From: Rhynchosporium graminicola | Lineage: Eukaryota > Ascomycota > Leotiomycetes > Helotiales > Ploettnerulaceae | Reading direction: 5' to 3' | Assembly: GCA_900074885.1 (NCBI GenBank) | Contig: FJUW01000028.1 | Coordinates: 498,637-562,636, forward strand | DNA length: 64,000 bases | Shown here: piece by piece, positions 12,700-25,300 of the stretch | Layout: every line of letters begins with the position of its first letter | Position numbering within the stretch: position 1 is the first letter of the stretch | The notes under the pieces: model-generated | Databases searched by the model: none | Told to the model about the DNA's origin: nothing | Seen by the model: only the letters and a program-made list of their open reading frames with translations | Program-made: the position numbers and the translations under genes

Positions 12700-13951
12700 A
12701 TGCAGCTTCTCATAGGCTCCATATTTCTTCTCCTGTCGAGCTATGTTCAAATAACAAGCTCCCTCTCCACCCAAGAACCTCTCTACCCCCACCCACCCTC
12801 ACAGTCCCAGTCCCAATCCCAATTCCAATCTCATGAAAGCAGCTCGACCAAGGCCCTCCTCGCCCTTCACCAAGGCCTCGTAACGCACGAATCTATCACC
12901 GGTAACGAAGAGAGCGTAGGGGATTATCTAGCGCACTACCTCGAGAAAGCGAAATTTACCGTCGAGATTCAAGAAGTTGCTCCACGAAGCAAGTCACATC
13001 CAGCACGGAACAACATCTTCGCGTATGTCGGGTCCCATCACTCTGCGCGCAAGACTAGAACATTGATATCTTCGCATATTGATACCGTTCCGCCGTTTTG
13101 GAAGTATGAGAGGAGAGGGGATGAGATCTGGGGGAGGGGGAGCGTGGATGCGAAGGGTAGCGTGGCAGCACAGGTAAGAGCTGTAGAGGAACTCATTGAG
13201 AGCGGGGAAATCAAAAAGGGCGATGTGGGTTTATTATTCGTTGTTGGAGAGGAGGTTAGCGGGGATGGCATGAAGAAGGCCAATGATCTAGGATTGGAGT
13301 GGGAGAGTGTTATCTTTGGGGAGCCGACGGAGCTGAAGCTTGCGAGTGGACATAAGGGTATTATAGGAGTGGAAATCAGCGCAAAGGGCAGGGCAGGCCA
13401 TAGTGGATATCCGGAGCTGGGAAAGAGCGCAAATGCTATGCTGATCCCGGCATTGAATGCTTTGCTCAATGCGGAGTTGCCTAGCAGTGAGAAGTATGGA
13501 AATACGACCCTGAATATTGGGAGAATTGAGGGTGGTGTGGCTGGAAATGTTATTCCCGAGGATGCAAAAGCGCTTCTGGCTATCAGGATTGCGGATGGAC
13601 AGCCGGAGGACGTTCAGAAAATCATTCTGGATACGGTTAACGAGCTGGGTGAGGAGCTGACGGTCAAGTTTCTGGGTGGTTACGGTCCTGTCTACATTGA
13701 TAGTGATGTTCCAGGCAAGTTTCGATGTGTTGAACTCGTACTTGGCTTTGGCTAATGATTGATTAGGATTCGAGACTATGGTTGTTAATTATGGTACCGA
13801 TATCCCGAACCTGAAGGGAGACCACAAGAGGTATCTGTACGGACCAGGAACCATCCTGTTGGCTCACAGTGACCATGAGCACCTACGGATCTCGGACTTG
13901 GAAGCTGCAGTGGAAGGCTACAAGGCGTTGATCAAGCATTCGTTGAAGTAA
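12700..13951 (+). CDS. Secreted M20-family metallopeptidase
   Basis: Two exons, join(12700..13714,13767..13951), give 399 aa. The first ~21 residues (LLIGSIFLLLSSYV core) form a signal peptide. M20 zinc ligands are in place: H126 with D128 (SSHIDTVPP), D150 (GSVDAKG), E184-E185 (VGEEVSGDG), E208 (GEPTE) and a C-terminal His in LLAHSDHEHL. The dimerisation domain lies between about residues 215 and 330. This architecture fits secreted or vacuolar carboxypeptidase/aminoacylase enzymes of clan MH; acetylornithine deacetylase is related, but the signal peptide argues for the secretory route. The single intron is GC-AG (CCAG/GCAAGT at 13715); reading through it would stop after 11 codons and lose the last metal ligand. 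It is convergent with the HAD gene. The exact substrate is unknown. Confidence 0.85.
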
Positions 13952-14123
13952 TCATGGATGGTCTATCTATTATTCTATGATCATAATCGGTCGGGCTCTT
14001 CTACCAGTCCCTTTTGACAGTGTCCGCCTATTCATGAGTTAAAGTGGTGTTCATGAACGGCAAGCAGGGCAGCTTAGCTCAGTTCATACCCTGTTGATAG
14101 TGACCGATGTTTCAACTCGTTCC

Positions 14124-15002
14124 TCAAGATGCTTCCAATCCAAGCATAGGACTCTCGATAACCTCTTGAAAGTTCCTTGCCCAGTATAAGGGAGAGGTCT
14201 CCACCTCCTGCGAACTACTCACATGAACAGGTACTCGACCAATACGCTTGAGAGTCTCTATCAATCTTCCCTGTCCATCACTGGACATGACAATACCCGT
14301 CACACCTTCCGCAGTCAAGCACTCAATATCTGTTCCCGAGTCGCCAAAATATACGACTCTCAAAAACGGAACCCGAGACGTAGCTCTCCACTTTTGCCAA
14401 AGCTTATTCATGGCAGCAAGCTTCGCATCTGAGGTAGCCATGATAGGTCCACTATCTGGACCCGAAATCATGCCATCATCGTTGGGATGATTAGCCAAAA
14501 TATCAACATTCAAAGTACCAGCACTGGCACTAGCCTCCAGCACGCCTCGAATGAAAATCTCCGAGAAATTTACAGAAATTACACCCCAAATACCGTCCCT
14601 TTCCTCAACCTGCTTCACAAAGTCCTTGAACCCTGCTCTAATGCTCAAGTCCCTTTTCTCCAACGCATCTCCGGCGAATTCCCGCCACTGCTCATTCTTG
14701 ATTCCCTTAAATATACCAGATACCCCGACCCTTTTGAAGCTGGGTAGTTCGACGCCGCGGAGATATCGCTGGAACGTGATTTCCTCAGCGAGGGACTTGC
14801 GGTCAATTTCAGCGGGTCTGTAGCCGTGGAGTGAGCGAGAATAAAATTCGCTATAGGTATATGAGAGAAGACGCCACTCGTTGGTCATATCTTTCCCAGT
14901 TTGTGACTTTTGTGTTGAGATGCCGAATTTGGCGAGTAGAGAGATGGTGTCTGAGTGGGTTATTGTGCCGTCAAAATCGAGGATGAACGCTGTGTTCGAC
15001 AT
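14124..15002 (-). CDS. HAD-superfamily phosphatase
   Basis: An intronless frame of 292 aa. HAD motif I is D9-x-D11-G-T (ILDFDGTIT), motif II is the Ser in GVISVNFSE, the conserved Lys is probably in ATSDAKLAAMNKLW, and motif IV is FGDSGTDIECL. A helical cap of roughly residues 25-110 lies between motifs I and II, the C1-cap layout of phosphoserine-phosphatase/MtnX-like enzymes. The yeast protein Cto1 (YCR015C) has similar size and organisation, but that link is my inference. Cytosolic, no targeting signal seen. Substrate not predictable. Confidence 0.75.
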   Translation of the reverse strand: MSNTAFILDFDGTITHSDTISLLAKFGISTQKSQTGKDMTNEWRLLSYTYSEFYSRSLHGYRPAEIDRKSLAEEITFQRYLRGVELPSFKRVGVSGIFKGIKNEQWREFAGDALEKRDLSIRAGFKDFVKQVEERDGIWGVISVNFSEIFIRGVLEASASAGTLNVDILANHPNDDGMISGPDSGPIMATSDAKLAAMNKLWQKWRATSRVPFLRVVYFGDSGTDIECLTAEGVTGIVMSSDGQGRLIETLKRIGRVPVHVSSSQEVETSPLYWARNFQEVIESPMLGLEAS

Positions 15003-16940
15003 TGTTCTTACAGGTTTGGAGACGTGCGGAGAAGAAGTGGTATGGGAGATGTGGAGTTAGAGAAGGAGAGTTGAGATAATGATGAGTGTTGCTGTTGAGT
15101 TTATACACCTGATTTAGAGTTTGGGAGACCGACAGGCGAAGTCGCTCACCGAACTGGTTCAATGCGGATCTTCGATATCATTTAAGCTTAAACGTTCTTC
15201 CCTAAGCAGACATTCTGGAACTCCGGCCGTTATACCTACCATATAAATATGCGGGTCCATATGATCGAATCCGAATTGATCAAACGAATTGTAACATGAA
15301 GCTCCAGGACGTCTTTGAAGAAAGGGATGTTACTGACGAAAAACTTGGCGTTTCTTGTCTTTCCCTAGCCTAACTTAAGAACGAGGCTGGGCAAATCTGT
15401 TTCGGCGAACGAGAAATACACAGGTGCGTTTCTAGTTTGCAACTCAGCATTAAAGCCATAAGTATATTTCAGGATTTTACCTGAAGGCCCCTTCAGAGTC
15501 ACCTAGTTTTTGGATGACTTGATCAATTTAGAATGAGGAGCTTATTACGAAGTCCTAAATCAATTCGCCCAAGACGAGTTGTGCTGGCTTCGGAATATAG
15601 ACATCTTACTTTGAAGTAAGGCTATTGATTTCGTGGTCCCCCATCACTGCTAGAATTAATGGATCTCCTCGTACTCTTATAAAGGAACCTCCTTTCATTA
15701 ATTTGCACTCGTTGCCCTGGGCCAATAACGGAGTCTGGAAGTTATCACAGCTGTAGAGCGGAAGCTTATCTATAGAGTGGGGATTGGCGGATACAACTAC
15801 AAAATGGAATCGCAGCCGAATTCTCATGATTGCAACTCCTAGGTATTGAGCTTATCTACTGTCGCAATTCGTGTCGAATCTACTCGTAGTTTGACAGCCA
15901 AGCCAGGCATATTAGTAGGTACTTATAGGAGGAACCTGGAATGGAAGCTTGCGGTCCCGTTCCATTTAGAGTTGCGACCCTGACACTAACCGCCCGGCCC
16001 CTATGGTGGTTGGTGGTCTCGGTGGTGTAAACATAAGCGACCTGTACTTCTACCTACCCTACCTACCTATTCTCTAACACTCGCTCTTGATATTGTACGA
16101 CAAGCGCACCGAACACTATTCCTACAAGAGACATTCGAGTCACCACGCAGAACCATCGCACTCAGCACTCGGATCTATTGTCAGCCTCAACCTCTTCGCG
16201 CGAGAGGTCAACTTCGAAACATTAACTGGGTAAGCAGGCATCTCATGCGCCCATCATCCTCAACAGCTCCATACAGCAATCTAAACCCGACCCCACCACC
16301 ACATCGTGGATTGGAATCATCAACCTCCATCCCGCTCGCACTTCTTCTCTTTCGCAGGCAAAGAACAATATACTCGGCACGATATTAGATTACCATCTCA
16401 CACGTGGGGGTCATTTCGCGGCGGTAGCATCCTTCCCGATACACACAGCATTTCATCCTCGGGCGCCGGGCAACGAAGACAAGATCACGACCTGGCAACC
16501 AGCAACCCCGATATCTACTCCAAGCGACTATACATACGATCTGCGAGTTGATCAGGCAATCGCGATACGGGGGCGAATCCTATCATTGCATTGCACGTCT
16601 GTCGTCTAATCGAGTATTGCCATGCTGGTTAGTCGTCTGCAGCAATTGAGACACCACCACAGGCACAGCTCAGGAACAGCAAAGCAGCAACTTCAATTAC
16701 AGTAGTCTTCAAACCGTTTCATACCTCTGCAGTCTCCATACAACGGCATTTGGGAGCACGCACAATACGACTTGCGACGGCTTCTGATTGGATAGACATA
16801 TTCGTTGTTTCGCGCTTCACTAAGCATAGCCCCTCTCTCGAGCTCAGCCACGCCGTGTAAGGCTGACAGCACAATTCGAGAATCAGCCTGACGCTGTTCT
16901 AAATAAAAACATCAGCATCAACGATACGCGGCTGGTCGGC
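15003..16940. other. Long upstream region of CRZ1
   Basis: Nearly 2 kb without a convincing gene. The right half is C-rich and probably forms a long 5' leader of the CRZ1 gene. A CTACCTACCCTACCTACCT motif lies at about 16050-16070. A small open frame at 16622-16705 is listed separately. Confidence 0.45.
16622..16705 (+). other. Candidate upstream ORF in CRZ1 leader
   Basis: ATG at 16622 opens a 27-codon frame ending in TAG at 16705, about 235 bp before the CRZ1 start. It is Gln/His-rich (QQL, HHH, KQQLQLQ). Whether it lies inside the transcript is unknown; if it does it could limit CRZ1 translation. Confidence 0.25.
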
Positions 16941-19190
16941 ATGGACCATCAACGTGGGAGATCACTGTCTGCTGGACATCAACAGCATCATATAAATCCT
17001 AGTCACTCGCCTTCCTTTCAGGATAACGGATCTCTTGGTCTAGGAATTGGTCTCAACAACAACGGCATCCAGATCCAGAGCAACGAACAGCAATTCCTGA
17101 ATAACAGCTTTAATGCTAGTAGTGGCTTCCCCAATAACGACTTCATGACCTCGCAAACACAAGCCTTTTCGCAGGGTGGTCTGGGCGATCCAACCTTCGC
17201 GCCTACCACCAACTTCAATCAGCAATACAAGCAAGAAGAACAATCGTCAGCATATAGCCAGCCACACTTCAAGCGAGAGGACCAGTCATCGCCATACAAC
17301 CAGCCGCAGATGGGCAGTTTTACACAGGATCTCATGAATGCGACATCGAGCTTCAATGAAGGCGCGGACTTTCCATTATTTCCATCTAACCAGGCTGAAT
17401 ACGACCCCTCGTTCTTCTCTAGTGATCCTACTCTGTCGCGGAATCATTCTGTGAACCCATCACAACTAGATATGTCTTCTCCACAGAATGCACCTACACC
17501 ACCCAACAATCTCCTACAACCAGATTCACATCCACCGGCTTCCGCGCATCAGTCCCCGAATTTCAATACAAACCAATTCCAGTCTTCCTCAAATCACTCT
17601 AGGCACGCCTCCTTGGGACCAGAGAGCGCCGCCTTTCTTCAGGGACAAAACATCGAGTGGAGCATGATGGCCCCTCAATTCACGGGCCATAGGAGAACTC
17701 CCTCGGAATATTCAGACGTCTCTGTGGCCTCCGCTAGAAACTCTCCAAATTTAGGCCACCATGACAGTTTTGACGCAATTGACCAAAACCATTCACCCAT
17801 GCAAAGACCACAAGACAGCATCTACGAGAATGTGCTTGGTATTGGTAGCTTCTCGTTGTCAGATAATCATCATGGAGCAAGCCCGAGGCGAGGACTTAGT
17901 CCTGCTCATAGCCCTGCTATCTCACCACGCTTAGGTCCCCAGACTTTGCCCAGTATGAGTCAACAACCTCCGATGTATATGATGAACAACAATGGGTTCG
18001 GTCAAACCATCTACGGTCAAAATCAGCAGGAATCATTTCCACAAATGCAGAACGAAATGACCCAACAGATGGTACCAGATATAAATGTCGTATTTGCACC
18101 CGCCTCGAGGCAGAACAGCTTCGAGCCTCCAAAACCTTCTCTGGACGCGGATGCGCTAACTCCACCTGACAGAGGTTCGTAAATTTGAGACTCGATGGGA
18201 TCGTTACTGACAGCTTCAGGTCGACGCCGTCGCGCTAATACCGATCCAAACAACACTAGTACGGGTATTCCTCGAGTCGGTACTCCATCAAGTGTATCAC
18301 CTTCCCTTGGCAGTGATCTTGGATCTCGACCTCCGGACTCGCATCGTTCACTTTCACCGAATGATCGATCTGGTGCCAACTCTCCAAGCAGACGACGACA
18401 GTCAACATCTTCGCTACCAAATCGTGACTACATACTTGGTCTAGCAGATCCTGAATATCAACCTTCAGTTACCGAAAGCGGAAATGCCAAGCGTGTACAA
18501 AAGCACCCTGCTACCTTCCAATGCACTCTGTGTCCAAAGCGCTTTACAAGGGCCTATAACTTGCGATCTCACTTGCGCACCCATACTGACGAACGGCCAT
18601 TCGTATGCACTGTATGTGGAAAAGCCTTTGCTCGCCAGCACGACCGGAAACGACACGAGGGTTTGCACTCCGGAGAGAAGAAATTTGTCTGTAAAGGCGA
18701 GCTCAAGCAAGGTGGATCATGGGGCTGTGGTCGCCGATTTGCTCGCGCTGATGCTTTGGGCCGGCATTTCCGTTCTGAAGCCGGTCGTATCTGTATCAAA
18801 CCTCTCCTGGACGAAGAAGCGATTGAAAGACAACGCGTGTGGAATGAGCAACGTATGCAGAATATGCACAACATGCAGCAACCACAACCACTGGCACTCG
18901 ACCCCAACGGCTTCCCTATTGACTCGAGTGGCAATTACACATTGCCGGCTGCTTTACTGGCTCAGTACCCTGCTCTTGCGGGATTGAGCTGGTCCGATCT
19001 TCCACAAGGAGATCCCGGTCTAGATGAAGATCCGAGTGGTCAGGGCAGCTTCGATGCAAGCGGCTCCGAGTTTTACGATGAGGACAACGAAGGGGGCTAC
19101 GTATCGAGTGGCCCCGGCCCCCAACAGGGCTACGCACAGATACAAATGCACGATGGATATACTGGTTACAGCAGTGATATCGGACGTTGA
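16941..19190 (+). CDS. crz1: Calcineurin-responsive zinc-finger factor Crz1
   Basis: Two exons, join(16941..18174,18220..19190), give 734 aa. The first ~500 residues are Ser/Pro/Gln/Asn-rich and disordered, as usual for Crz1. Near residue 379, PDINVVFAP matches the PxIxIT-like calcineurin docking motif. Two classical C2H2 fingers follow from about residue 511 ([34 protein letters not shown]), then a variant third finger with a longer Cys loop ([26 protein letters not shown]). Dephosphorylation by calcineurin drives nuclear entry and transcription of calcium, cell-wall and ion-stress genes. An acidic tail ends the protein. The intron donor is GTTCGT. The exchanger at 49.7 kb is a plausible functional neighbour (calcium transport), but no link is shown here. 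Confidence 0.9.
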
Positions 19191-22100
19191 ATTCTTGGAG
19201 ATGCAGTCTAGAAGTTCGATTTTCTCGGCGCGATGCTTTGATACCTTCAGAGGATTTTTTCTGACTTTTTATGATTTTGGGAACTCTATGTTGGGCGCAT
19301 TAGATACCATTTGCGCTACACGGCGCAGCTTTTGCACTGAGTAGCATGGCTGCCCAAATTCTGGCAAGATACTCCTAGCCTTCTGTATCTCACTTTGTTT
19401 GTTTAGACTGATGGACTATGGCTATGGAGGCTAGTGCAATGATCTATATGACGAAATCATTTACATTCTTCAAATTACTCCATATGAAATGTAGTTTTGC
19501 AAACGCGAGACCTCCTCTCGATCATCACTTACTTTACGTAATAGCATTTCAGCCCAAACATGTAATTGCCCTTGAAGCTTGAGTATTCCATCCATCCATC
19601 TCTTGCAATTGAGATTCGGAAGTGGACTTACTTGCCCCACCTCTAAGGACAATTTTAACAACGCTGCCATCTCCCTCAAAAAGTCACTTTTTCAGGTCTG
19701 TCAATTTGTCTTCAGCTTCCATCCGAACTTCTCTGCGTATTGCCAGAAAAGGAGCTGATAATAGAAATAGCCGCATGAGATTTTAGCATGCGTTTGCTTG
19801 CGTTTGTGCTTCCTAGTGGGAGTTTTGCTGGAAGTCGTTATCGTAGATGGGGATATGGTGGAGTGTGGTCTAGCTGCGTAAGGCTATACTAATACTAACA
19901 CAGATTAATGTATGTTTAGTATAGCTAACGATGAGATATTTGGGAATGCGCAGAATCTTGATGTCGCATTTCTTGTACGTGGGGATGAATCCTTCATCAT
20001 TTTAGATACGTAATAGTAGGAAACTATACTGTAGTTACAGTCCTTGATAGAAAAACTAGATTTCAAACTATAATGTCCTTTTTGATATTGATCTAAGGGA
20101 AGGGAAAGTTCAAGAAGCAGTTGACATGAAAATGTTTTCATCTTTCAAATTGATTTGCTGCTGCGGGGTTCTGTTTACCCCACTACTAGGTCGAGTCGGG
20201 CTGGATGGAGTACTGGACCTGGTGTCACGACGGACCGGCCCTTCTCTACTGTATGACTACTTCTAGACTCTTCTATCTAACCTTCTATCCTTGACAGTTG
20301 TCTTCGTCCACGTTTACGTGACGAGGAGATCTTCTTGTCATGACGAGTGAGGAGTGATGCTCATGTGGAATACTGACTTGTTGACATGTGGAATACTGAC
20401 TTGTTGACATGTGGGTGAGTCGAGGGAGATACCCGAGAGCGGCAATCCGTACAACGCTCAGGTGCTCTGAATTGCAGGTCAAAAGAATGTCTCTGAAGTC
20501 TTCTGTGTAATGTATTTGAGCTTTTCATACAGCTTGGTGTCCTGATCATTTCGCCAAACCTTCTGCATGTCTATATCTTCCCAGGGTTTCGGCGGCTTAC
20601 ACATATAGTTTGGTAAATAAATGAATAGCGACGTCGTGCCGATACAGCTAGCTATTGGTCGCCAAAGGGCGTCAAAGCGAATCTTGCCTCAAATGAATCA
20701 CCAGTCGTGTTTATCGGCCCATCACATTTCAATTTGTGTGTGTCGGAATGGCGAGTTCATGACAGCGACAGTTGGCTGGCACAATTTTCATGCACGCCGC
20801 CGAGTGCGACAAGACCCCGTAGACCAACCAGAGACCGGGCGACCGACCCTCCTTTATGCACAATCGAATTGTCGACCTTGGATTCGAGAGGCTCTGTGGA
20901 TTCTCATCTGATGCCGAAGTTGCGGTGAGGCCTGGAAGAGGAGAGTTGGAAGACCGAGGATGGGTCCTGCGCGCCTGCTAGCAAATCGCTCTTCTTCCCC
21001 TGGTGCCGCGAATTAAAATCAATTAATTAATGCCTCTGCTGGTACCCGCTGCCGGCGCGCAGGCCTTTGTGTTTCTCATAGCGCCGAATCGCTCTCTCTC
21101 TCTCCCTATCTCCCATCCCTACCCACAATAAGGAGACATGCGGTAGGCTCCGTAGCCGTAGGTGACAGGATCATACAACAATATGTAGCCTGCCTGCCGA
21201 GCCTGCCTACGATGCGCAAATAATCTTCATTTGAAGAATCATACTTCACGCAACGCGCCCCAAAATAATTGCCTCTCCATACGCCACGGCGATCCGCAGC
21301 TTGATCATCGTGTATCGATCGCATGGGGTGGCACGGACAAGCTTCTCGATAAGGGCATCTCTGTGATACACAGCAAAATTACCTAGCTAGCCATTGTCTC
21401 AGGTTTGTCCCTGGAGTCTTGTGGTGCGCTCGAGGTGCTGTAATGTGGCTGCAACCCTTTGGCGAGAAACAAACCGATAATTCTCATCCACGCCCACTGT
21501 GGCCGAAAAGTTCCTCCATGTGACCACTTCGATTCCCTAGTCACAACACTTCCTCTCTCTGCTCTGTCGCCCAGGGTATCTACATATCTTTCGTACCTTA
21601 CCATCCTTGCCCAAATCGACAATCTTCCACAATACTGTCCTTGCGCCTTGTTTAGCCGTTGCACCATAGCCCTCGATGAGTCTGACACCAATCCGCGAAT
21701 TCACGAGCTCGAAAAACCACCATGGCTGCTGTCGAGGGTTTGTTGTTCTGCGCGGATCGCCCAAGGAACGATTATGGGTCCACTACGATCCGGCCCTTGA
21801 CGATTGGGTTGGCTAGAAGGTGGAATGAGGAGGATACACGGATAAGGCTGAACCTCATATCCAGAGCATGGATACAATTGCGCACAGCTGCGAAGCTTGA
21901 AGGTGCATATGGGATAAATTTGGTACGAGCCTGTCGATATATCTCCTATTTTTTGCCTCACCGGCTTCTGTCAGGCGTTGTTGTCTCGCAGGAGTGCAGT
22001 AGCGGCTGAGGAGGCAAGCCTGCCGCAGGACGGCGGTGTGGACCTAACAACACAGATCTCTAACGAACATTTCACAGGAATTACTTCCGCATTCGGAATC

Positions 22101-22338
22101 TACGTGGCCCTGCAGGACGAAACCCCATCCTTTGAAAGCGCCAAAAGGTTTGGGTATTTTTGGAAAATGGCCTGGCGGCATACCATCACCACTTAGTGAC
22201 GACGATTCCATTCCATCCTTCGAACCGAATACCGATGCACTCGCCAGAAAGCAGGCACACGACTCTCCCGCTTCTCGAATTACCCCTCCTTCCTCAGTGG
22301 TCAAAAGAGAAGATCATTCTCTGTTCCGTGACCCTACT
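19191..22338. other. Long intergenic region
   Basis: About 3.1 kb between same-strand genes. It holds the CRZ1 3' flank, a 23-bp tandem repeat at 20362-20414 and a TC-rich stretch near 21091-21110. Frames at 21722 (ATG in a good CCACCATGG context) and 21978-22196 could be 5' exons of the next gene or leader sequence; I could not join them convincingly. Confidence 0.4.
20362..20414. repeat. 23-bp tandem repeat, about 2.3 copies
   Basis: The unit starting CATGTGGAATACTGACTTG is repeated at 20362 and 20385, with a third partial copy at 20408. The two full copies are identical, so the duplication is recent. Confidence 0.8.
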
Positions 22339-25300
22339 ATGGCCACCTCGGTGGACCTCCAGTCTGAAGCTGGTTTCAAGATGGCTGCCAAGAAGAAGAA
22401 GGGAAAAGCGGCTGCCAAGTCTGCGTGGGATGACGACGAAGACGAGAAGAAGAAGGAAGAGGGCGAGGGTGAGGGCGGCGATGGTGGAGACAAGTCCGGG
22501 GATCTTGGTGCTGGTGGCGACGGAGACAAGAAAGACGAAACAAGTGGAAATGCTGACAGGGCAGGTGACAACCCTCCTGAAGATGACTGGGACGCTTTTA
22601 CGCCGGCAAAGGGTAAGAAGGGAAAGAAAGGGAAGAAAGGAGCAGCAGAGGAGATCGCGCCTCCAGCTGCCGAGAAATTTGACGCCTTTCACGAGATCAA
22701 ACTGGACGATACTGGACCGATGTTGGACTTGAGCTTCGATACTGGGACAAAACCAAGTACAGGTGGCTTTGGTTCTTGGGGTAGTAGTTGGAATACAGGA
22801 ACTACAAGGTATGTGGATGTGCATCTAGTCTAAATATATGACCTCTCATTGAATCACAACTGATGCTACGCAACAGCAATTGGGACTTTTCGGCTACAAC
22901 TGCAGATGCTGCGCCGGCAGCCGACGACAAAAAAGTAACCGAAGACAACCCTTGGAGTATGAATCGAGGAAAGCCAACGAAGAAGGAAAAGAAAGGATTT
23001 TCGTTTGGATCACTTGATGAAGAAGAGGAAAAGCCAGCGGAACCAGATCCAATAGTCGAGAAGAAGGATGACGACAACTTCGACTTCGGATTCGGGAAAA
23101 AGGACAAGAAAAAAAAGAAGGGTGGCGCATTTTCATTCGATGCTGAGGAAACTCCTGAATCCACCCCGGCAGTCATAGAGGAAGCAGCTGCTGAAGATGA
23201 CTGGGGCGGTGGATGGGGAGCACCAAAGGCCAAGGGTAAGAAAGGGAAGAAAGGCGCTGCTGAACCTGAGACTCCGAAGGTTGAGCTACCAAAGATTGAG
23301 GAGCCAGCTCCTGTCCAAGATGACTGGTCATCTTTTGCAACTGCTGGTAAGAAAGGAAAGAAGGGTAAGGGCAAGACTGTTGACGAACCACCAAAGGTAT
23401 GTTTTACAAGTGTCTGTTTGCGCCAGAACAGGTCCTCATTCTGTTGTTACTCTATAACCCTCTCCACTCTCGATGCAAGAAATTGGGCCCAAGTCTAGAG
23501 TGACATCAGGACCAATCTCGGGTCGAGCCGCTGTGGAGACCCTGACCTGCTAGTGCATTATGGTGATACTGTTGCATAGATTTCAGTATCTGAACATCAT
23601 CAACCCTCAGGCGTATCAATACTCCTATCGTCGAATGCCTGTCGTTGTTCTCGAGTCGAACTCCTTCGGTTGTTAGTCCTCGCGTGGATTGCGTAATTGA
23701 CTTGCTACAGATCGAAGAGACACCAGCTCCTGAACCAGATCCTGAAGCCGCTGCCGATGACTTCGGATGGGGAGCGACAGTCTTCAAGAAGGACAAGAAG
23801 AAGGGCAAGAAAGGAGCTATCGAGGAGGTCCCTATAGTGGAGGGAGTCAAAATACCCGACCCCGAGCCGGAGCCGGAGCCAGCAGATGATGGATGGGGAT
23901 TCTCGGCAAAGAAAGATAAGAAGAAGGGTAAGAAGGAATTAGTCGACGAACCCGCCAAAGCCGTCGAAGTCACCCCGGAGCCAGCGAAAGAAGAGGAACC
24001 AGCAGATGACGGCTGGGGCTCTTTCGGCACCGCAAAGTCGAAGAAGAAAGGAAAGAAGGGGGCTGTGGAGGAGCCTGTCAAGGTCGAAGTCAAGATTCCA
24101 GATCCCGAACCCGAGCCAGAACCTGTTGTCGAGGACATTGGGTGGGGTGCTCCTGTGACGGGGAGGAAAGACAAGAAGGGCAAAAAGGGCAAAACCGTTG
24201 TTGAAGAAGTCAAAGTCGAACCCCTAAAAGAACCTGATCCGGAACCCGATGCCGAGCCAGTTGTTGACGACTTTGGTTGGGGAGCGACAACATCGAAGAA
24301 GGACAAGAAGAAGAAGGGCAAAAATGCCATCGAAGACATCCCAGTAATGGAAGAAAAAACCCCTGAGCCTGAACCCGAACCAGTTGCCGATGATGGCTGG
24401 GGTGCCGCGGTCACGGGAAAAAAAGATAAGAAGGGCAAGAAAGGCAAGACTGTTGTTGAAGAAACCAAGGTAAGCATCCCCCAATTTGGTCTGCTGCGAA
24501 CAGTCTGTGCTTGGGGATGTACTTCCCACAAGCGGATCCTTTTTTTTAGGCGAGCTCGCTTCTAATAACAACAGGTTGAGCCAATCAAAGAGCCGAACCC
24601 ACTACCAGATCCTGATCCCGAAGTTGAAGAATCTTCTGGCTGGGGAGCATCCTGGGGTCTGGGTAGCAAGAAGTCCAAGAAGAAGGACGAACCCAAAGCC
24701 AAAGAACCAACTCCTGAACCTGAACCAACACCAGTCGTCGAAGAGGATGTCGGTTGGGGATCATTCGCGACTGGGAAGAAGGAGAAAAAGGGCAAGAAGG
24801 GCGCTAAAGCTATCGTGGAAGAACCACACAAGATCGAAGAGCCAGTTCCTGAGCCCGAGCTCGAGCCAGTAGTCGAAGAAGACTCTGGATGGGGACTTTC
24901 TTTCGGATCAAAGAAGGACAAGAAAAAGAAGGGCAAGGACGAAATTTCAAAGATCGAAGAGCCAGTCAATGAGCCTGAGCCGGAGCTCGAGCCAGTAGTC
25001 GAAGAAGACTCTGGATGGGGACTTTCTTTCGGATCAAAGAAGGACAAGAAAAAGAAGGGCAAGGACGAAGTTTCAAAAATCGAATCAATTCCTGAACCAG
25101 ATCCGGTGGTTGAAGATGATGGATGGGTAAGTTCAATGGCCAGATTTCTTCCAACGGGCGAAGACCCCTTTCATCGTTGGTCTGCTTGGTTTGACTCGTA
25201 CTGATCCATTGACTAGGGGTTTGGATCTTCGAAGAAAGACAAGAAGAAAAAGACCAAGGATGAACCCGCAAAAGTTGAAGTTGTACCTGACCCTGTGCCA

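Noticed and set aside
19470..19679. 70-codon minus-strand frame after CRZ1
   Set aside because: Reads as plausible protein but is short, has no family match and lies in the probable CRZ1 3' UTR.
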